Shown: positions 24,515 to 33,085, counted from the stretch's first letter. The stretch is 64,000 nt of DNA from Xinfangfangia pollutisoli (GCF_020179405.1 NZ_JAICBZ010000009.1:1-64000); one strand, 5' to 3'. The notes: a model not told the origin generated them from the letters alone. Made by a program: numbers and translations.

Positions 24515-26271
24515 TCCACATTCGCGCAGCCGAGTTCCGACCCGGCACCTATGACCCCGACGCGGGCACGGTGGAAGCCGTCGCTTCCACCTTCGCCCCG
24601 GTCAAGCGCCGCGATACGCGCGGCCCCTATCTGGAACGGCTGGACCCGGCCGGGCTGGACACGTCGGCCCTGATCGGCCTGCCGGTGCTGGACGGGCACC
24701 GCCAAGGCGGGGCGCGTGACGTGGTGGGCAGCATCGCCGCTGCCCGGATGGAAGACGGCCGCCTTGTCGTCACCATCCGCCGAACCAGCGCGCCCGACGC
24801 CGAACCGATCTGGGCACGGGTGGCCGACGGGACGCTGAAGGGCGTGAGCATTGGCTATGGCGTTCAGCAGTGGCGCGAGACGACCGAAGGCGGCCAGCGG
24901 GTCAGGACCGGCCGCCCGGTGATCCGGGAAGTGTCAATCGTGGCGATCCCGGCCGACCCGCAGGCAATCATCAGGCAAGAGGAAACGACCATGCCGAAGG
25001 ATACAACGACTCCCGAAACCGAAGACCGCGCCGCGCTGATCGCGCGTTGCCGGGCCGCGCATCCCGCCCTTGGCGACGAATGGGCGACCCGCATGGAAGA
25101 GGCGGGCGACGTGCTGACCGACGCGGAAGTGATCGCGGATGCCCGCGAAACCGCGCAGGCGGCCCGCCAGACCCGCACCGCGCCAGTCATCCGCACCGCC
25201 GCCCCGGCGGCCGATGACCCGGCCGTGATCCGCACCCGGCAAGCCGAGGCGCTGGCCTGCCGCATGATGGGCACGGCCCCGTCGGAAGCCGCCCGGCCGT
25301 TCATGGGCTACGGCCTTGCCGATCACGCCCGCGAGGCGCTGGCCGCTGCTGGCATCGCCACGCGGGGCCTTGGTGCCGAAGACCTGCTGACGCGCGCCAT
25401 GCACGGCACCAGCGACTTTCCGGCCCTGCTGACCGAGTCCGGCAACCGGACGCTGGCAAGCGCCTATCAGGCCGCCCAAAGCCCCCTGAAGGCCATCGCG
25501 CGCCAGCGGACGGCGAACGACTTCCGGGCGCTTTCCGTCCTGAAGCTGGGCACCTTCAGCGGGCTTCAGAAGGTCAGCGAACACGGCGAGGTCAAGGCCA
25601 TGACCACGGGCGAGGCCAAGGAAGGCTATGCGCTGGAAACCTTCGCTGGCACCTTCGCCCTGTCGCGCAAGGCGCTGGTCAATGATGACCTTGGGGCCTT
25701 CGGCCGCTGGGGCGAGATGATGGGCCGGGCCGCCGCCGAGACGGAAGCCGCGCAACTGCTGGCGCTGCTGACCCAATCCAGCGGGGCCGGGCCGATGATG
25801 GGCGAAGACGGCAAGCGCCTGTTCCATGCCGACCATGGAAACCTGTCCAGCCTTGCCGCCGCGCCGGACGTGGACACGCTTTCCGTTGCCCGGCAGGCGC
25901 TGCGCACGATGAAAGGGCTGGACGGCAAGACCCCGATCAACGTGGTTCCCCGCTTCCTGCTGGTCGGCCCGGCGCTGGAAACGGAAGCCGAAAAGCTGCT
26001 GGCCAGCATCTATGCGGCCACCACCGACGATGTGCAGCCGATCCGGCTCACTCTGCTGGTGGAACCGCGCCTGACCGGCAACGGCTGGTATGTCTTCGCA
26101 GACCCGGCGACGGCCCCGGTGCTGGAATACGCCTATCTGTCCAGCGCGCCGGGGCCGCAACTGTCCAGCCGCGACGGCTGGGACGTGCTGGGCCGCGAGT
26201 TCCGAGTCGTTCTCGACTTCGGTTGCGGGGCCACCGACTGGCGCGGCGCGTATCGCAATCCGGGGGCCTGA
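24511..26271 (+). CDS. Fused prohead protease and major capsid protein
   Basis: 586 aa. Residues ~1-160 are an HK97-type prohead protease (V-L-D-G-H near 63, V-S-I-G-Y near 115, E-V-S-I-V near 140, as in the family's His-Ser arrangement). Residues ~165-270 are charged and Ala-rich, like a scaffold/delta domain. Residues ~280-586 form a Mu gpT-like major capsid domain (F-H-A-D-H-G-N-L, C-terminal D-F-G-C-G-A-T-D-W-R-G). One chain thus supplies protease, scaffold and shell. ATGA overlap with portal. Confidence 0.88.
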   Translation: MIHIRAAEFRPGTYDPDAGTVEAVASTFAPVKRRDTRGPYLERLDPAGLDTSALIGLPVLDGHRQGGARDVVGSIAAARMEDGRLVVTIRRTSAPDAEPIWARVADGTLKGVSIGYGVQQWRETTEGGQRVRTGRPVIREVSIVAIPADPQAIIRQEETTMPKDTTTPETEDRAALIARCRAAHPALGDEWATRMEEAGDVLTDAEVIADARETAQAARQTRTAPVIRTAAPAADDPAVIRTRQAEALACRMMGTAPSEAARPFMGYGLADHAREALAAAGIATRGLGAEDLLTRAMHGTSDFPALLTESGNRTLASAYQAAQSPLKAIARQRTANDFRALSVLKLGTFSGLQKVSEHGEVKAMTTGEAKEGYALETFAGTFALSRKALVNDDLGAFGRWGEMMGRAAAETEAAQLLALLTQSSGAGPMMGEDGKRLFHADHGNLSSLAAAPDVDTLSVARQALRTMKGLDGKTPINVVPRFLLVGPALETEAEKLLASIYAATTDDVQPIRLTLLVEPRLTGNGWYVFADPATAPVLEYAYLSSAPGPQLSSRDGWDVLGREFRVVLDFGCGATDWRGAYRNPGA

Positions 26272-26273
26272 TC

Positions 26274-26495
26274 GTGGCAACGCTGGCCGACCTGATCCGC
26301 TTCCGCGATGACTTGCGCGCCGCCCGCTATTCCGGGGCGCGGGTCTTTCAGGACCAGAACGGGGAACGGATCGAATACCGATCCGACCGCGAACTGGCGG
26401 CGGCCATGGCGGCGCTGGAATCCGAAATCGCGGCCATGGCGGCCAAGCCCGCCAGCCGCATCCTTCCCAGAACATCGAGAGGACTCGACCGATGA
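26274..26495 (+). CDS. Head-tail joining protein, gpW-like
   Basis: 73 aa from GTG 26274. Pattern of lambda gpW: helix (L-A-D-L-I-R-F-R-D-D-L), a beta hairpin around G-E-R-I-E-Y-R-S and a second helix (E-L-A-A-A-M-A-A-L-E-S-E-I). gpW plugs the portal after packaging and makes the head competent to bind a tail. Its presence in an element without tail genes fits the use of helper tails. Overlaps the next gene by 4 nt. Confidence 0.75.
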   Translation: MATLADLIRFRDDLRAARYSGARVFQDQNGERIEYRSDRELAAAMAALESEIAAMAAKPASRILPRTSRGLDR

Positions 26496-26833
26496 AGAAC
26501 TATGTGCAGCGGGGCGACACGATCACGGTTGCGGCCCCGGCAACCACCACGGGCGGCACTGTCGTCACCATTGGCGAACTGGTCGGCATCGCGGCCGGTG
26601 ACGCGGCCACGGGCGAACCGCTGGACGTGGTGACGGTGGGCGTGTTCGATCTGCCCAAGGTCGGCACCGACGTTATCGCCGTGGGCGATCTGGTCTTTGC
26701 CGACGGCGACGGGCTGGTGACGGTGGAGGAAGACGACGGGGGCACCCCGACGCCGGTTGCCTTCACGCTGCTGGGCCTTGCCGTCACGGCCGCCGGATCG
26801 GGCGTTGCAAGCGTCCATGTGAAGATCGGCTGA
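26492..26833 (+). CDS. DUF2190-type capsid decoration protein
   Basis: 113 aa, beta-rich: starts M-K-N-Y-V-Q-R-G-D-T-I-T-V, then repeated Val/Gly/Asp-rich strands (T-V-V-T-I-G-E-L-V-G-I-A-A-G). Typical DUF2190 proteins, which resemble lambda gpD and stabilise mature shells. Acidic. Last head gene. Confidence 0.82.
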   Translation: MKNYVQRGDTITVAAPATTTGGTVVTIGELVGIAAGDAATGEPLDVVTVGVFDLPKVGTDVIAVGDLVFADGDGLVTVEEDDGGTPTPVAFTLLGLAVTAAGSGVASVHVKIG

Positions 26834-26834
26834 C

Positions 26835-27083
26835 ATGCAGACCGCGACCCGCCAGCATAGGGTCTTGCCGCCCCCGACCGCGCGACTCCTGTCGCGGGTT
26901 GAGGGGGCGGCCTATGCTGGCGTGTCGCCTTCCACCTTTGACCGCATGGTGGCCGACGGCATGATGCCCGGCCCCAAGCGGGTCTATGGCCGCGTCTTGT
27001 GGGACGTTCGGGCGCTGGACGCCGCAATTGATGCCTTGCCCGGTGGTGATGATTCCCCGCAAGCTGGGAACCCATGGGACTGA
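26835..27083 (+). CDS. AlpA/excisionase-like HTH protein
   Basis: 82 aa. Central winged-helix-like HTH (L-L-S-R-V-E-G-A-A-Y-A-G-V-S-P-S-T-F-D-R-M-V), then G-P-K-R-V-Y-G-R-V-L-W-D-V-R-A-L-D-A-A-I, the classic AlpA/Xis wing. In PICI-like elements such proteins activate or assist excision. Located between the head genes and int; its stop lies in a hairpin before int. Confidence 0.82.
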   Translation: MQTATRQHRVLPPPTARLLSRVEGAAYAGVSPSTFDRMVADGMMPGPKRVYGRVLWDVRALDAAIDALPGGDDSPQAGNPWD

Positions 27084-27091
27084 TCCCATGG
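27072..27091 (+). promoter_or_regulatory. Perfect hairpin across the alpA-like stop and the int ribosome-binding site
   Basis: 8-bp arms (CCATGGGA 27072-27079, TCCCATGG 27084-27091) with a 4-nt loop containing most of the TGA stop. The right arm covers the first G's of GGAG (27090-27093), the only Shine-Dalgarno before int ATG 27100. Ribosomes finishing the HTH gene would open it, coupling int translation to the HTH protein. Confidence 0.55.
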
Positions 27092-27099
27092 AGTGCAAC

Positions 27100-28170
27100 A
27101 TGAAAGTGAGAATCAAGTATGTGGTGGAGGATACCGACCGGCATGGAAACGTCCGCGTTTACCTGCGCAAAGACGGCCGGAAAGTCCGCCTGCGCGGGCC
27201 TTTGGGCTCGCCCGAGTTCTGGCGCGAGTATCACGCCGCGCTGAAACCGCCGCCCAAGGTCAGGGGCGAAAAGAAGACCATTCCCGGCACGATCCAGAAG
27301 GGCACCATGCGTTGGCTGGTGGCCCAATACACCGCATCGGGCATGTTCAAGCAACTAGGGGCCAAGACCCAGAAGGACCGGCGGGCAACGCTGGAACGCT
27401 TCTGTAACAACGTCCCCAAGGGCAGCACCGCGCCGGACGGCGAAAAGCCGTTCGACCAGCTTCAGGCCAAGCATATCCGGTTGCGGCGTGACGCGCTGGT
27501 GGCAACACCCGAGGCCGCGAACACCATGCTTAAGGCCATCAAGCAGGTGTTCAAGTTCGCCGTCCAGTATGAGCATCTGGACCGCAACCCTGCCGCCGAT
27601 GTGGAGCCGCTGAAGTCCAAGGGCGACGGCTATCATAGCTGGACGCTGGAAGAGATAGAGAAGTTCGAGTCGGTCCATCCCGTCGGCACCACCGCGCGGC
27701 TGGCCTTGGCTCTGGCGCTCTATACCGGCCAGCGGCGTTCCGATCTGGTGAAGTTCGGAAAGCAACACGTCCGGGACGGGTGGCTGGTCTTCACGCAATT
27801 CAAGGGGCGCGAGAACAAGCCTGTCCGGCTTGAACTTCCGATCATCCCGGAACTGCAACGCATCATTGACGCATCCCCGACGGGCGATCTGGCCTTCCTT
27901 GCGACGGCCTACGGCAAGCCCTTCACAGCGGCAGGATTCGGCAACCGGATGCGCGAATGGTGCGACAAGGCCAAACTGTCGGATTGCTCGACCCATGGTC
28001 TTCGGAAGGCCGCCGCCGCGCGTCTGGCGGAACTTGGCTGCACCGAATTTGAGATCATGGCTATCACCGGCCACCAGACCAGCAAGGAGGTCACACGCTA
28101 CACCAAGGCCGCATCGCAAAGGCTACGCGCGGAGTCCGCGCTGGCAAAGCTGACCGGGACCAGAAGCTGA
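27100..28170 (+). CDS. int: Tyrosine-type integrase
   Basis: 356 aa from ATG 27100 (GGAG 6 nt upstream; ATG 27088 is an in-frame alternative). N-terminal arm/core-binding domain to ~175; catalytic domain with Arg in Y-T-G-Q-R-R-S-D (~215), H-G-L-R-K (~305), T-G-H-Q (~328) and nucleophile Tyr in V-T-R-Y-T-K (~337). All catalytic residues are present. It ends 90 bp before tRNA-Glu and is oriented toward it, as usual for tRNA-integrating elements. Confidence 0.95.
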   Translation: MKVRIKYVVEDTDRHGNVRVYLRKDGRKVRLRGPLGSPEFWREYHAALKPPPKVRGEKKTIPGTIQKGTMRWLVAQYTASGMFKQLGAKTQKDRRATLERFCNNVPKGSTAPDGEKPFDQLQAKHIRLRRDALVATPEAANTMLKAIKQVFKFAVQYEHLDRNPAADVEPLKSKGDGYHSWTLEEIEKFESVHPVGTTARLALALALYTGQRRSDLVKFGKQHVRDGWLVFTQFKGRENKPVRLELPIIPELQRIIDASPTGDLAFLATAYGKPFTAAGFGNRMREWCDKAKLSDCSTHGLRKAAAARLAELGCTEFEIMAITGHQTSKEVTRYTKAASQRLRAESALAKLTGTRS

Positions 28171-28177
28171 ACAAAAG

Positions 28178-28214
28178 TGTCCCACTTTTGACCCCCGTGT
28201 GACACGGTGGGACA
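28178..28214. promoter_or_regulatory. Inverted pair of GGTGGGACA-type motifs, right end
   Basis: TGTCCCAC at 28178-28185 and GGTGGGACA at 28206-28214, 41 bp inside attR; the pair matches the left-end motifs at 16366-16424. The first copy overlaps a perfect CAAAAGTG/CACTTTTG inverted repeat (28172-28190) just after the int stop. Confidence 0.55.
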
Positions 28215-28255
28215 AAACCGAACGCTAGGTTGCTGATTTTGTTGGGGAAAAAATA

Positions 28256-28275
28256 AAAGTGGCAGCCCGTAGGGG
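28256..28275. repeat. attR core of the satellite
   Basis: 20 bp identical to 16310-16329; it covers the last 16 nt of tRNA-Glu, including its CCA, and 4 bases beyond. Integration leaves the tRNA intact here. Confidence 0.9.
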
Positions 28276-28334
28276 AGTCGAACCCCTCTTCCCAGGTTGA
28301 AAACCTGGTGTCCTAACCGATAGACGAACGGGCC
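28260..28334 (-). tRNA. tRNA-Glu (anticodon UUC)
   Basis: 75 nt including encoded CCA. Acceptor GGCCCGT pairs with ACGGGCT (one G-U); anticodon stem CAGGT/ACCTG with loop containing TTC; T arm GAGGGGTTCGACTCCCCT. Intact and functional-looking; integration target of the satellite. Confidence 0.95.
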
Positions 28335-28395
28335 ACGCTGTCGGTGGGCGGTGAATAATCGGGGCGTCGGGGGAGCGCAAGAGGAAAAATGACAG

Positions 28396-30141
28396 TCAGG
28401 CCAAAGCGGCGTCATCAAGGCGCAATTGCACCCGCGACCGGCCGCCCCAGGTGTTCACCTCGACCTTGCCGGCCAGGTGAAACGCCCGGTGGCCGGGGTT
28501 CTCCAGCGCCGGACCCAGCGCGGTTTCGAAGGCGCCGAAGGCCACGGCTTCGGTCAGCCCGCCGCGGGGGCCGGCCAGGGTCAGGCGCAGATGCATCTCG
28601 CCGATTCGCCGCGCGGTGAAGACCGCGGCGGGAATCGCGAATCGCGGGGCAGGGGCGGCGGCGCCGAACGGGCCGGCCGAGGCGATCTGCTCGGCCAGGG
28701 CCAGGGTCGCCGCCTCGGGCATCAACAGGCTGTCGATGCGCAGATCGCGCGGCGGCGCGGTGCCGGCGCCCTGGCGGGCCAGCAACTCGGCCAGCCGGGC
28801 CATCGCGGCCTCCAGCCCGTCGCGCGCGACGGTCAGCCCCGCCGCCATCGGATGGCCGCCGCCTTTCAGCAAAAGCCCCTCGGCCGCGACGCGCTGCACC
28901 GCAGCACCCAGATCCACCCCCGCGACCGAGCGGCCCGAGCCCTTGCCGACCGCCCCATCCATGCCGATGACCACGGCAGGCCGCCCCGTCGCCTCTTTCA
29001 GCCGCGCCGCGACAATGCCCACGACGCCCGGATGCCAGCCCTCATCGGCGGCCCAGACCAGCGGGCCGTCCAGCCCCCGCGCCTCGGCCTGGGCCATGGC
29101 GGCTTCGCGGACGCGTTCGGTGATCTCGCGGCGTTCGGTGTTCAGCTGGTCCAGCCTTTCGGCCAGGGCCTGGGCCTCGCGCTCATCCGCGGTGGCCAGA
29201 AGCCGCGCGCCCAGATCCGACTGGCCGATCCGCCCGCCGGCATTGATGCGCGGGCCCAAGAGGAAGCCCAGCGAATAGGCGGTGGGGGCGGTGTCCATCC
29301 GGGCGATGTCGGACAGGGCCCGCAGGCCCGGCCGGTCGCGCCGCGCCATGACCTTCAGCCCCTGGCGCACGAAGGCGCGGTTGACGCCCAGCAGCGGCGC
29401 CACATCGGCCACGGTGGCCAGCGCCACCAGATCCAACAGCGCCATCAGATCGGGCCCGGCCTGGCCGGCGGCACGCAGCTGGCGATTGGCCTCGACCAGC
29501 ATCAGGAACACGACCGAGGCCGCGCAGAGATGCGACAGGCTGCCGTCTTCGTCCTGGCGGTTGGGGTTCACCACCGCATGGGCGGCGGGCAACTCGGGCA
29601 GGGCGAGGTGATGGTCAAGGATCACCACCTCGGCCGGCGCCGCGGCCGCCACCGGCTCATGCGACAGGGTTCCGCAATCGACGCAGACGATCAGCCCATG
29701 CGCGCGCCCCAGCGCCTGCATGGCGGGGACGTTCGGGCCATAGCCCTCGTCGATGCGGTCGGGGATATACAGCGTCGCCTCGCGGCCCAGGCTGCGCAGC
29801 CAGGCCAGCAGCAGGGCGGCGGACGAGCCGCCATCCACGTCATAATCGGCGAAGATCGCGATCTTTTCGCCCGACTGCAGCGCCGCGATCACCCGCGCCG
29901 CCGCCTTTTCCATGTCGCGCAGCGACCGCGGATCGGGCAGCAGGTCTTTCAGCGTGGGCGCCAGGAAGGCCTCGGCCTCGGCGGGCTGCACGCCGCGCGC
30001 CACCAGCACCCGGGCCAGCGGCAGGGGCAGGCGGGTCGCCTGCACCATCGCTTCGGCCAGACGTTCCGCCGCCGGCTCGGGTCCGCGCCAGCGCCGCCCG
30101 GTCAGCGATTGCTCGACCTTGAGAAATGCCTCATCGACCAT
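28396..30141 (-). CDS. recJ: Single-stranded-DNA-specific exonuclease RecJ
   Basis: 581 aa from ATG 30141. 5'-3' ssDNA exonuclease of RecF-pathway recombination and mismatch repair. DHH domain motifs: A-D-Y-D-V-D-G (~90), V-D-C-G-T (~145), L-D-H-H (~165). DHHA1 domain with K-G-G-G-H-P-M-A-A-G (~430) and a C-terminal OB-fold. Last gene of hom-glpX-recJ; 67 bp after glpX. Confidence 0.95.
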   Translation of the reverse strand: MVDEAFLKVEQSLTGRRWRGPEPAAERLAEAMVQATRLPLPLARVLVARGVQPAEAEAFLAPTLKDLLPDPRSLRDMEKAAARVIAALQSGEKIAIFADYDVDGGSSAALLLAWLRSLGREATLYIPDRIDEGYGPNVPAMQALGRAHGLIVCVDCGTLSHEPVAAAAPAEVVILDHHLALPELPAAHAVVNPNRQDEDGSLSHLCAASVVFLMLVEANRQLRAAGQAGPDLMALLDLVALATVADVAPLLGVNRAFVRQGLKVMARRDRPGLRALSDIARMDTAPTAYSLGFLLGPRINAGGRIGQSDLGARLLATADEREAQALAERLDQLNTERREITERVREAAMAQAEARGLDGPLVWAADEGWHPGVVGIVAARLKEATGRPAVVIGMDGAVGKGSGRSVAGVDLGAAVQRVAAEGLLLKGGGHPMAAGLTVARDGLEAAMARLAELLARQGAGTAPPRDLRIDSLLMPEAATLALAEQIASAGPFGAAAPAPRFAIPAAVFTARRIGEMHLRLTLAGPRGGLTEAVAFGAFETALGPALENPGHRAFHLAGKVEVNTWGGRSRVQLRLDDAALA

Positions 30142-30208
30142 GGCGCAGCCCTGCCGCAAAGCGGGGCCGCGCGCAAGGGGAATGCCGCCTGTCGCGGGCC
30201 TTCCCGGC

Positions 30209-31186
30209 TTAGGTCCGCGATTGCGCGGCGGGGCTGCGGTAGATCATCCGCCGCACCGAGCCGGTCTTCGAGCGCATCAGCAGCGTCTCGGTGGTGACCC
30301 AGCCCGGCTCGCGCTTGATCCCATGGACCAGCGAGCCATTGGTGACCCCGGTCGCGGCGAAGATCACGTCCGAGCGCACCAGATCGTCGCGGGTATAGAC
30401 GCGGTCGAAATTGACGATGCCGGCCTTGCTGGCACGGGCGCGTTCGTCATCGTTGCGGAACAGAAGCTTGCCGAAGAACTGCCCGCCCATGCATTTCATC
30501 GCCGCCGCGGCCAGAACGCCCTCGGGGGCGCCGCCCGAGCCCATGTACATGTCGATGCCGGTCACTTCCGGCTCGGCGCAATGCATCACGCCCGCCACGT
30601 CGCCATCGGTGATCAGCCGGATCGCGGCGCCGGTCGAGCGGATCTCGGCGATCAGCGCCTCGTGGCGGGGGCGTTCCAGCACGCAGACGGTGATGTCCTC
30701 GGTCGAAACCCCCTTGGCCGCGGCCAGGGCCGAGACGCGCTCGGACGGGGTCATGGTCATGGTGACGGTGCCGGGGCGGTAGCCCGGGCCGATCGCCAGC
30801 TTTTCCATATAGACGTCGGGCGCATGCAGAAGCGAGCCGCGCGGCGCCATGGCGATCACGGTCAGGGCATTGGGCATGTCCTTGGCGGTCAGCGTGGTGC
30901 CTTCCAGCGGATCGAGCGCAATGTCCACCGCCGGGCCTTTGCCGGTGCCGACTTCCTCGCCGATATACAGCATCGGCGCCTCGTCGCGCTCGCCCTCGCC
31001 GATCACCACGACGCCGGAAATATCCAGCTGGTTCAACTGGTCGCGCATCGCGTTGACGGCGGCCTGATCGGCGGCCTTTTCGTCGCCACGGCCAACAAGC
31101 CAGCCCGAGGCCAGGGCGGCGGCTTCCGAGACGCGCGCAAGGCCAAGCGACAACAGACGGTCGTGAAATTCGACGGGGTCGGACAT
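30209..31186 (-). CDS. glpX: Class II fructose-1,6-bisphosphatase GlpX
   Basis: 325 aa from ATG 31186. Dephosphorylates fructose-1,6-bisphosphate in gluconeogenesis (often also sedoheptulose bisphosphate). Seen: G-E-G-E-R-D-E-A-P-M-L-Y-I-G-E (~62-76, metal site), D-P-L-E-G-T-T (~90), I-T-D-G-D-V-A (~192), G-I-D-M-Y-M-G-S-G-G-A-P-E-G (~210). Lies between hom and recJ, the arrangement common in Rhodobacteraceae. Confidence 0.96.
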   Translation of the reverse strand: MSDPVEFHDRLLSLGLARVSEAAALASGWLVGRGDEKAADQAAVNAMRDQLNQLDISGVVVIGEGERDEAPMLYIGEEVGTGKGPAVDIALDPLEGTTLTAKDMPNALTVIAMAPRGSLLHAPDVYMEKLAIGPGYRPGTVTMTMTPSERVSALAAAKGVSTEDITVCVLERPRHEALIAEIRSTGAAIRLITDGDVAGVMHCAEPEVTGIDMYMGSGGAPEGVLAAAAMKCMGGQFFGKLLFRNDDERARASKAGIVNFDRVYTRDDLVRSDVIFAATGVTNGSLVHGIKREPGWVTTETLLMRSKTGSVRRMIYRSPAAQSRT

Positions 31187-31372
31187 TTGATTTTCCCTGA
31201 AGAGGCGTTCCGGCAAAGCCTTAGCGGCGCCGGGGCCGGGCGGCAAGGATGGTGACGCTAACGGCAGCCGCGCCGCGCGGGCGGCGGCGGGCAGATGCTG
31301 GAAATCGGGCGGCGGGCCGCGGCTTTGTGCCGGACGGGGGCGGCGGGCGGGCCTGCGCGCCGGGTGGCGGGC

Positions 31373-32671
31373 TCAGACCTCTTCGATGCGGATCGCGACC
31401 GGGGCGCCCACCAGAACGCCCGTGGCGGCAAAGCGCGACAGCGCATCGGCAATGTCCGAGGGCGCGGCCTTGTGGGTGACGATCAGCACGATCGCATCGT
31501 CATCCTGATCGCCCTTCTGGTTGATCTGGCGCATCTGGTCGATCGAGACGCCAGCCTCACCCAGGCAGGTGGCGATCTTGGCCAGGGCGCCGGGTTTGTC
31601 CAGAAGCGTCATGCGCAGGTAATAGGGCGCGGGCGTGGCGGCCAGGGCGGGGACGGCCTGGGCCAGTTGCGCCGCGGGCAGGCCGAAGGTCGGCACATGG
31701 AAGCCGCGCGCCAGGTCGATCACATCGCCCATGACCGCGCTGGCGGTCGGGCCCTGGCCTGCGCCGGGGCCGCGCAGCACGATCTGGCCGACGCTGTCGC
31801 CTTCCAGCACCACCATGTTCGTCCCGCCCATCAAGGGGCCGAAGGGGCTGTCGGTCGGCACCAGGCAGGGCGTCATCCGCTGTTCCAGCCCGCGCCCGGT
31901 CATCTGTGCCACGCCCAGAAGCTTGATCCGGTAGCCCATCTCGTCGGCGAGCCGGATATCGTCGATCGAGACATTGCCGATCCCTTCCAGCTCGACCGCA
32001 TCGAAGGCGACGCGTGTGCCGAAGGCGATGGCTGCCAGCAGCGACAGCTTGTGCCCGGCGTCGATCCCCCCAACGTCAAGATTGGGGTCGGCTTCCAGAT
32101 AGCCCAGCTGGCGGGCTTCCTCGAACACCGTCTCATAGGGCAGACCGGCGGCCTGCATCCGGGTCAGGATATAGTTGCAGGTGCCGTTCATCACGCCCAT
32201 GACGCGCTTGATGCGGTTGCCGGCCAGACCTTCGGTCAGGGCCTTGATCACCGGGATGCCGCCCGCGACGGCGGCTTCGAAGCGGATCGTCGTGCCCTTG
32301 GCCTCGGCCAGTTCGGCCAGTGCCTGACCGTGATGCGCAAGCAGTGCCTTGTTCGCGGTGACCACGGGCTTGCCGGCCGCCAGCGCGGCCTCGGTCGCGG
32401 CCTTGGCCGCGCCTTCGGACCCGCCCATCACCTCGACGAAGACATCGACATCCTCGCGCAGCGCCAGCGCCACCGGATCGGTTTCCCAGGCGAAGCCCGA
32501 CAGATCGGCATCGCGGTTGCGGCTGCGGTCGCGGGCCGAGACGGCGGTGATGGTCACGGGCCGGCCGGCGCGGGCGGCGATCAGCGCGGCTTCGCGGTCC
32601 AGGATCTTCACCACGCCGATGCCCACAGTGCCAAGACCGGCAAGACCAAGACGAAGCGGCGCGGCAGACAT
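31373..32671 (-). CDS. hom: Homoserine dehydrogenase
   Basis: 432 aa from ATG 32671. Reduces aspartate semialdehyde to homoserine for threonine and methionine synthesis. N-terminal Rossmann motif G-L-A-G-L-G-T-V-G; catalytic domain with G-T-C-N-Y-I-L-T and D-V-G-G-I-D-A-G-H-K (~220); C-terminal ACT domain (~350-432), the usual threonine-feedback site. 186 bp before glpX; possibly a separate promoter there. Confidence 0.96.
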   Translation of the reverse strand: MSAAPLRLGLAGLGTVGIGVVKILDREAALIAARAGRPVTITAVSARDRSRNRDADLSGFAWETDPVALALREDVDVFVEVMGGSEGAAKAATEAALAAGKPVVTANKALLAHHGQALAELAEAKGTTIRFEAAVAGGIPVIKALTEGLAGNRIKRVMGVMNGTCNYILTRMQAAGLPYETVFEEARQLGYLEADPNLDVGGIDAGHKLSLLAAIAFGTRVAFDAVELEGIGNVSIDDIRLADEMGYRIKLLGVAQMTGRGLEQRMTPCLVPTDSPFGPLMGGTNMVVLEGDSVGQIVLRGPGAGQGPTASAVMGDVIDLARGFHVPTFGLPAAQLAQAVPALAATPAPYYLRMTLLDKPGALAKIATCLGEAGVSIDQMRQINQKGDQDDDAIVLIVTHKAAPSDIADALSRFAATGVLVGAPVAIRIEEV

Positions 32672-32743
32672 GGAAGAACCTTTCGGCAGAGATGTGTCCC
32701 GCCTGTTAGCCGTTCGGCGCGGGCCTTGCAACTTGGGTGGCGC

Positions 32744-33016
32744 TTAGCGCTGCGCCGCGGTCTCGGCGCGCAGCCGGGCGGCGCGGGCGGTCAGCGCTTC
32801 GGCGGTTTCCTCGGTGGCGCGCGGGGCCACCTGAGCCTGCGCCAGCAGCGCATCCAGCGGCAGCAAAGCCGGCGGCGGGGCGGGCGCCAAAGGCGGTGCG
32901 ACGCGGTCAACTTCGGGAAAGCTGTCGCAGCCCGTCAGCGCGGCGCAGGCCGCGACGGCAAACAGGGACAGGCGACGGGGCAGGGGTTTGGGCACGGGCG
33001 CACGGGGCTGGATCAC
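32744..33016 (-). CDS. Small putative lipoprotein
   Basis: About 90 aa; start uncertain (GTG 33016 or GTG 32995; no ATG). R-R-L-S-L-F-A-V-A-A-C-A-A-L-T-G-C gives a signal peptide with lipobox L-T-G-C. The mature part is Pro/Ala-rich, then an Ala/Glu/Arg helix. No family recognised. Confidence 0.5.
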   Translation of the reverse strand: MIQPRAPVPKPLPRRLSLFAVAACAALTGCDSFPEVDRVAPPLAPAPPPALLPLDALLAQAQVAPRATEETAEALTARAARLRAETAAQR

Positions 33017-33085
33017 ATCGGCCGCAACCCTAGGGGCGGGGCCGGGGAAGGGCAAGCCTTCGCCCCGGGCCCCGGCGGCGCCGGG

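Larger units (their letters stand above)
16310..28275. mobile_element. Capsid-encoding phage satellite (cf-PICI-like) integrated in tRNA-Glu
   Basis: 11.97 kb between two identical 20-bp repeats, the right one being the 3' end of tRNA-Glu. Gene order on plus: Prim-Pol/helicase, terminase small, terminase large, unknown cargo, small minus-strand gene, regulator, portal, protease-capsid fusion, gpW-like connector, DUF2190 decoration protein, AlpA-like HTH, tyrosine integrase. No tail, tape-measure, baseplate, holin or endolysin gene is recognisable. This set (own replication, packaging and head, borrowed tail and lysis) is that of capsid-forming phage-inducible chromosomal islands. Head genes appear intact and overlap as a tight operon. 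Confidence 0.85.

Noticed and set aside
16310-28275. Complete prophage or gene transfer agent
   Set aside because: No tail, lysis or tape-measure genes, so not a complete phage. GTA clusters lack integrase, att repeats and a replication protein.
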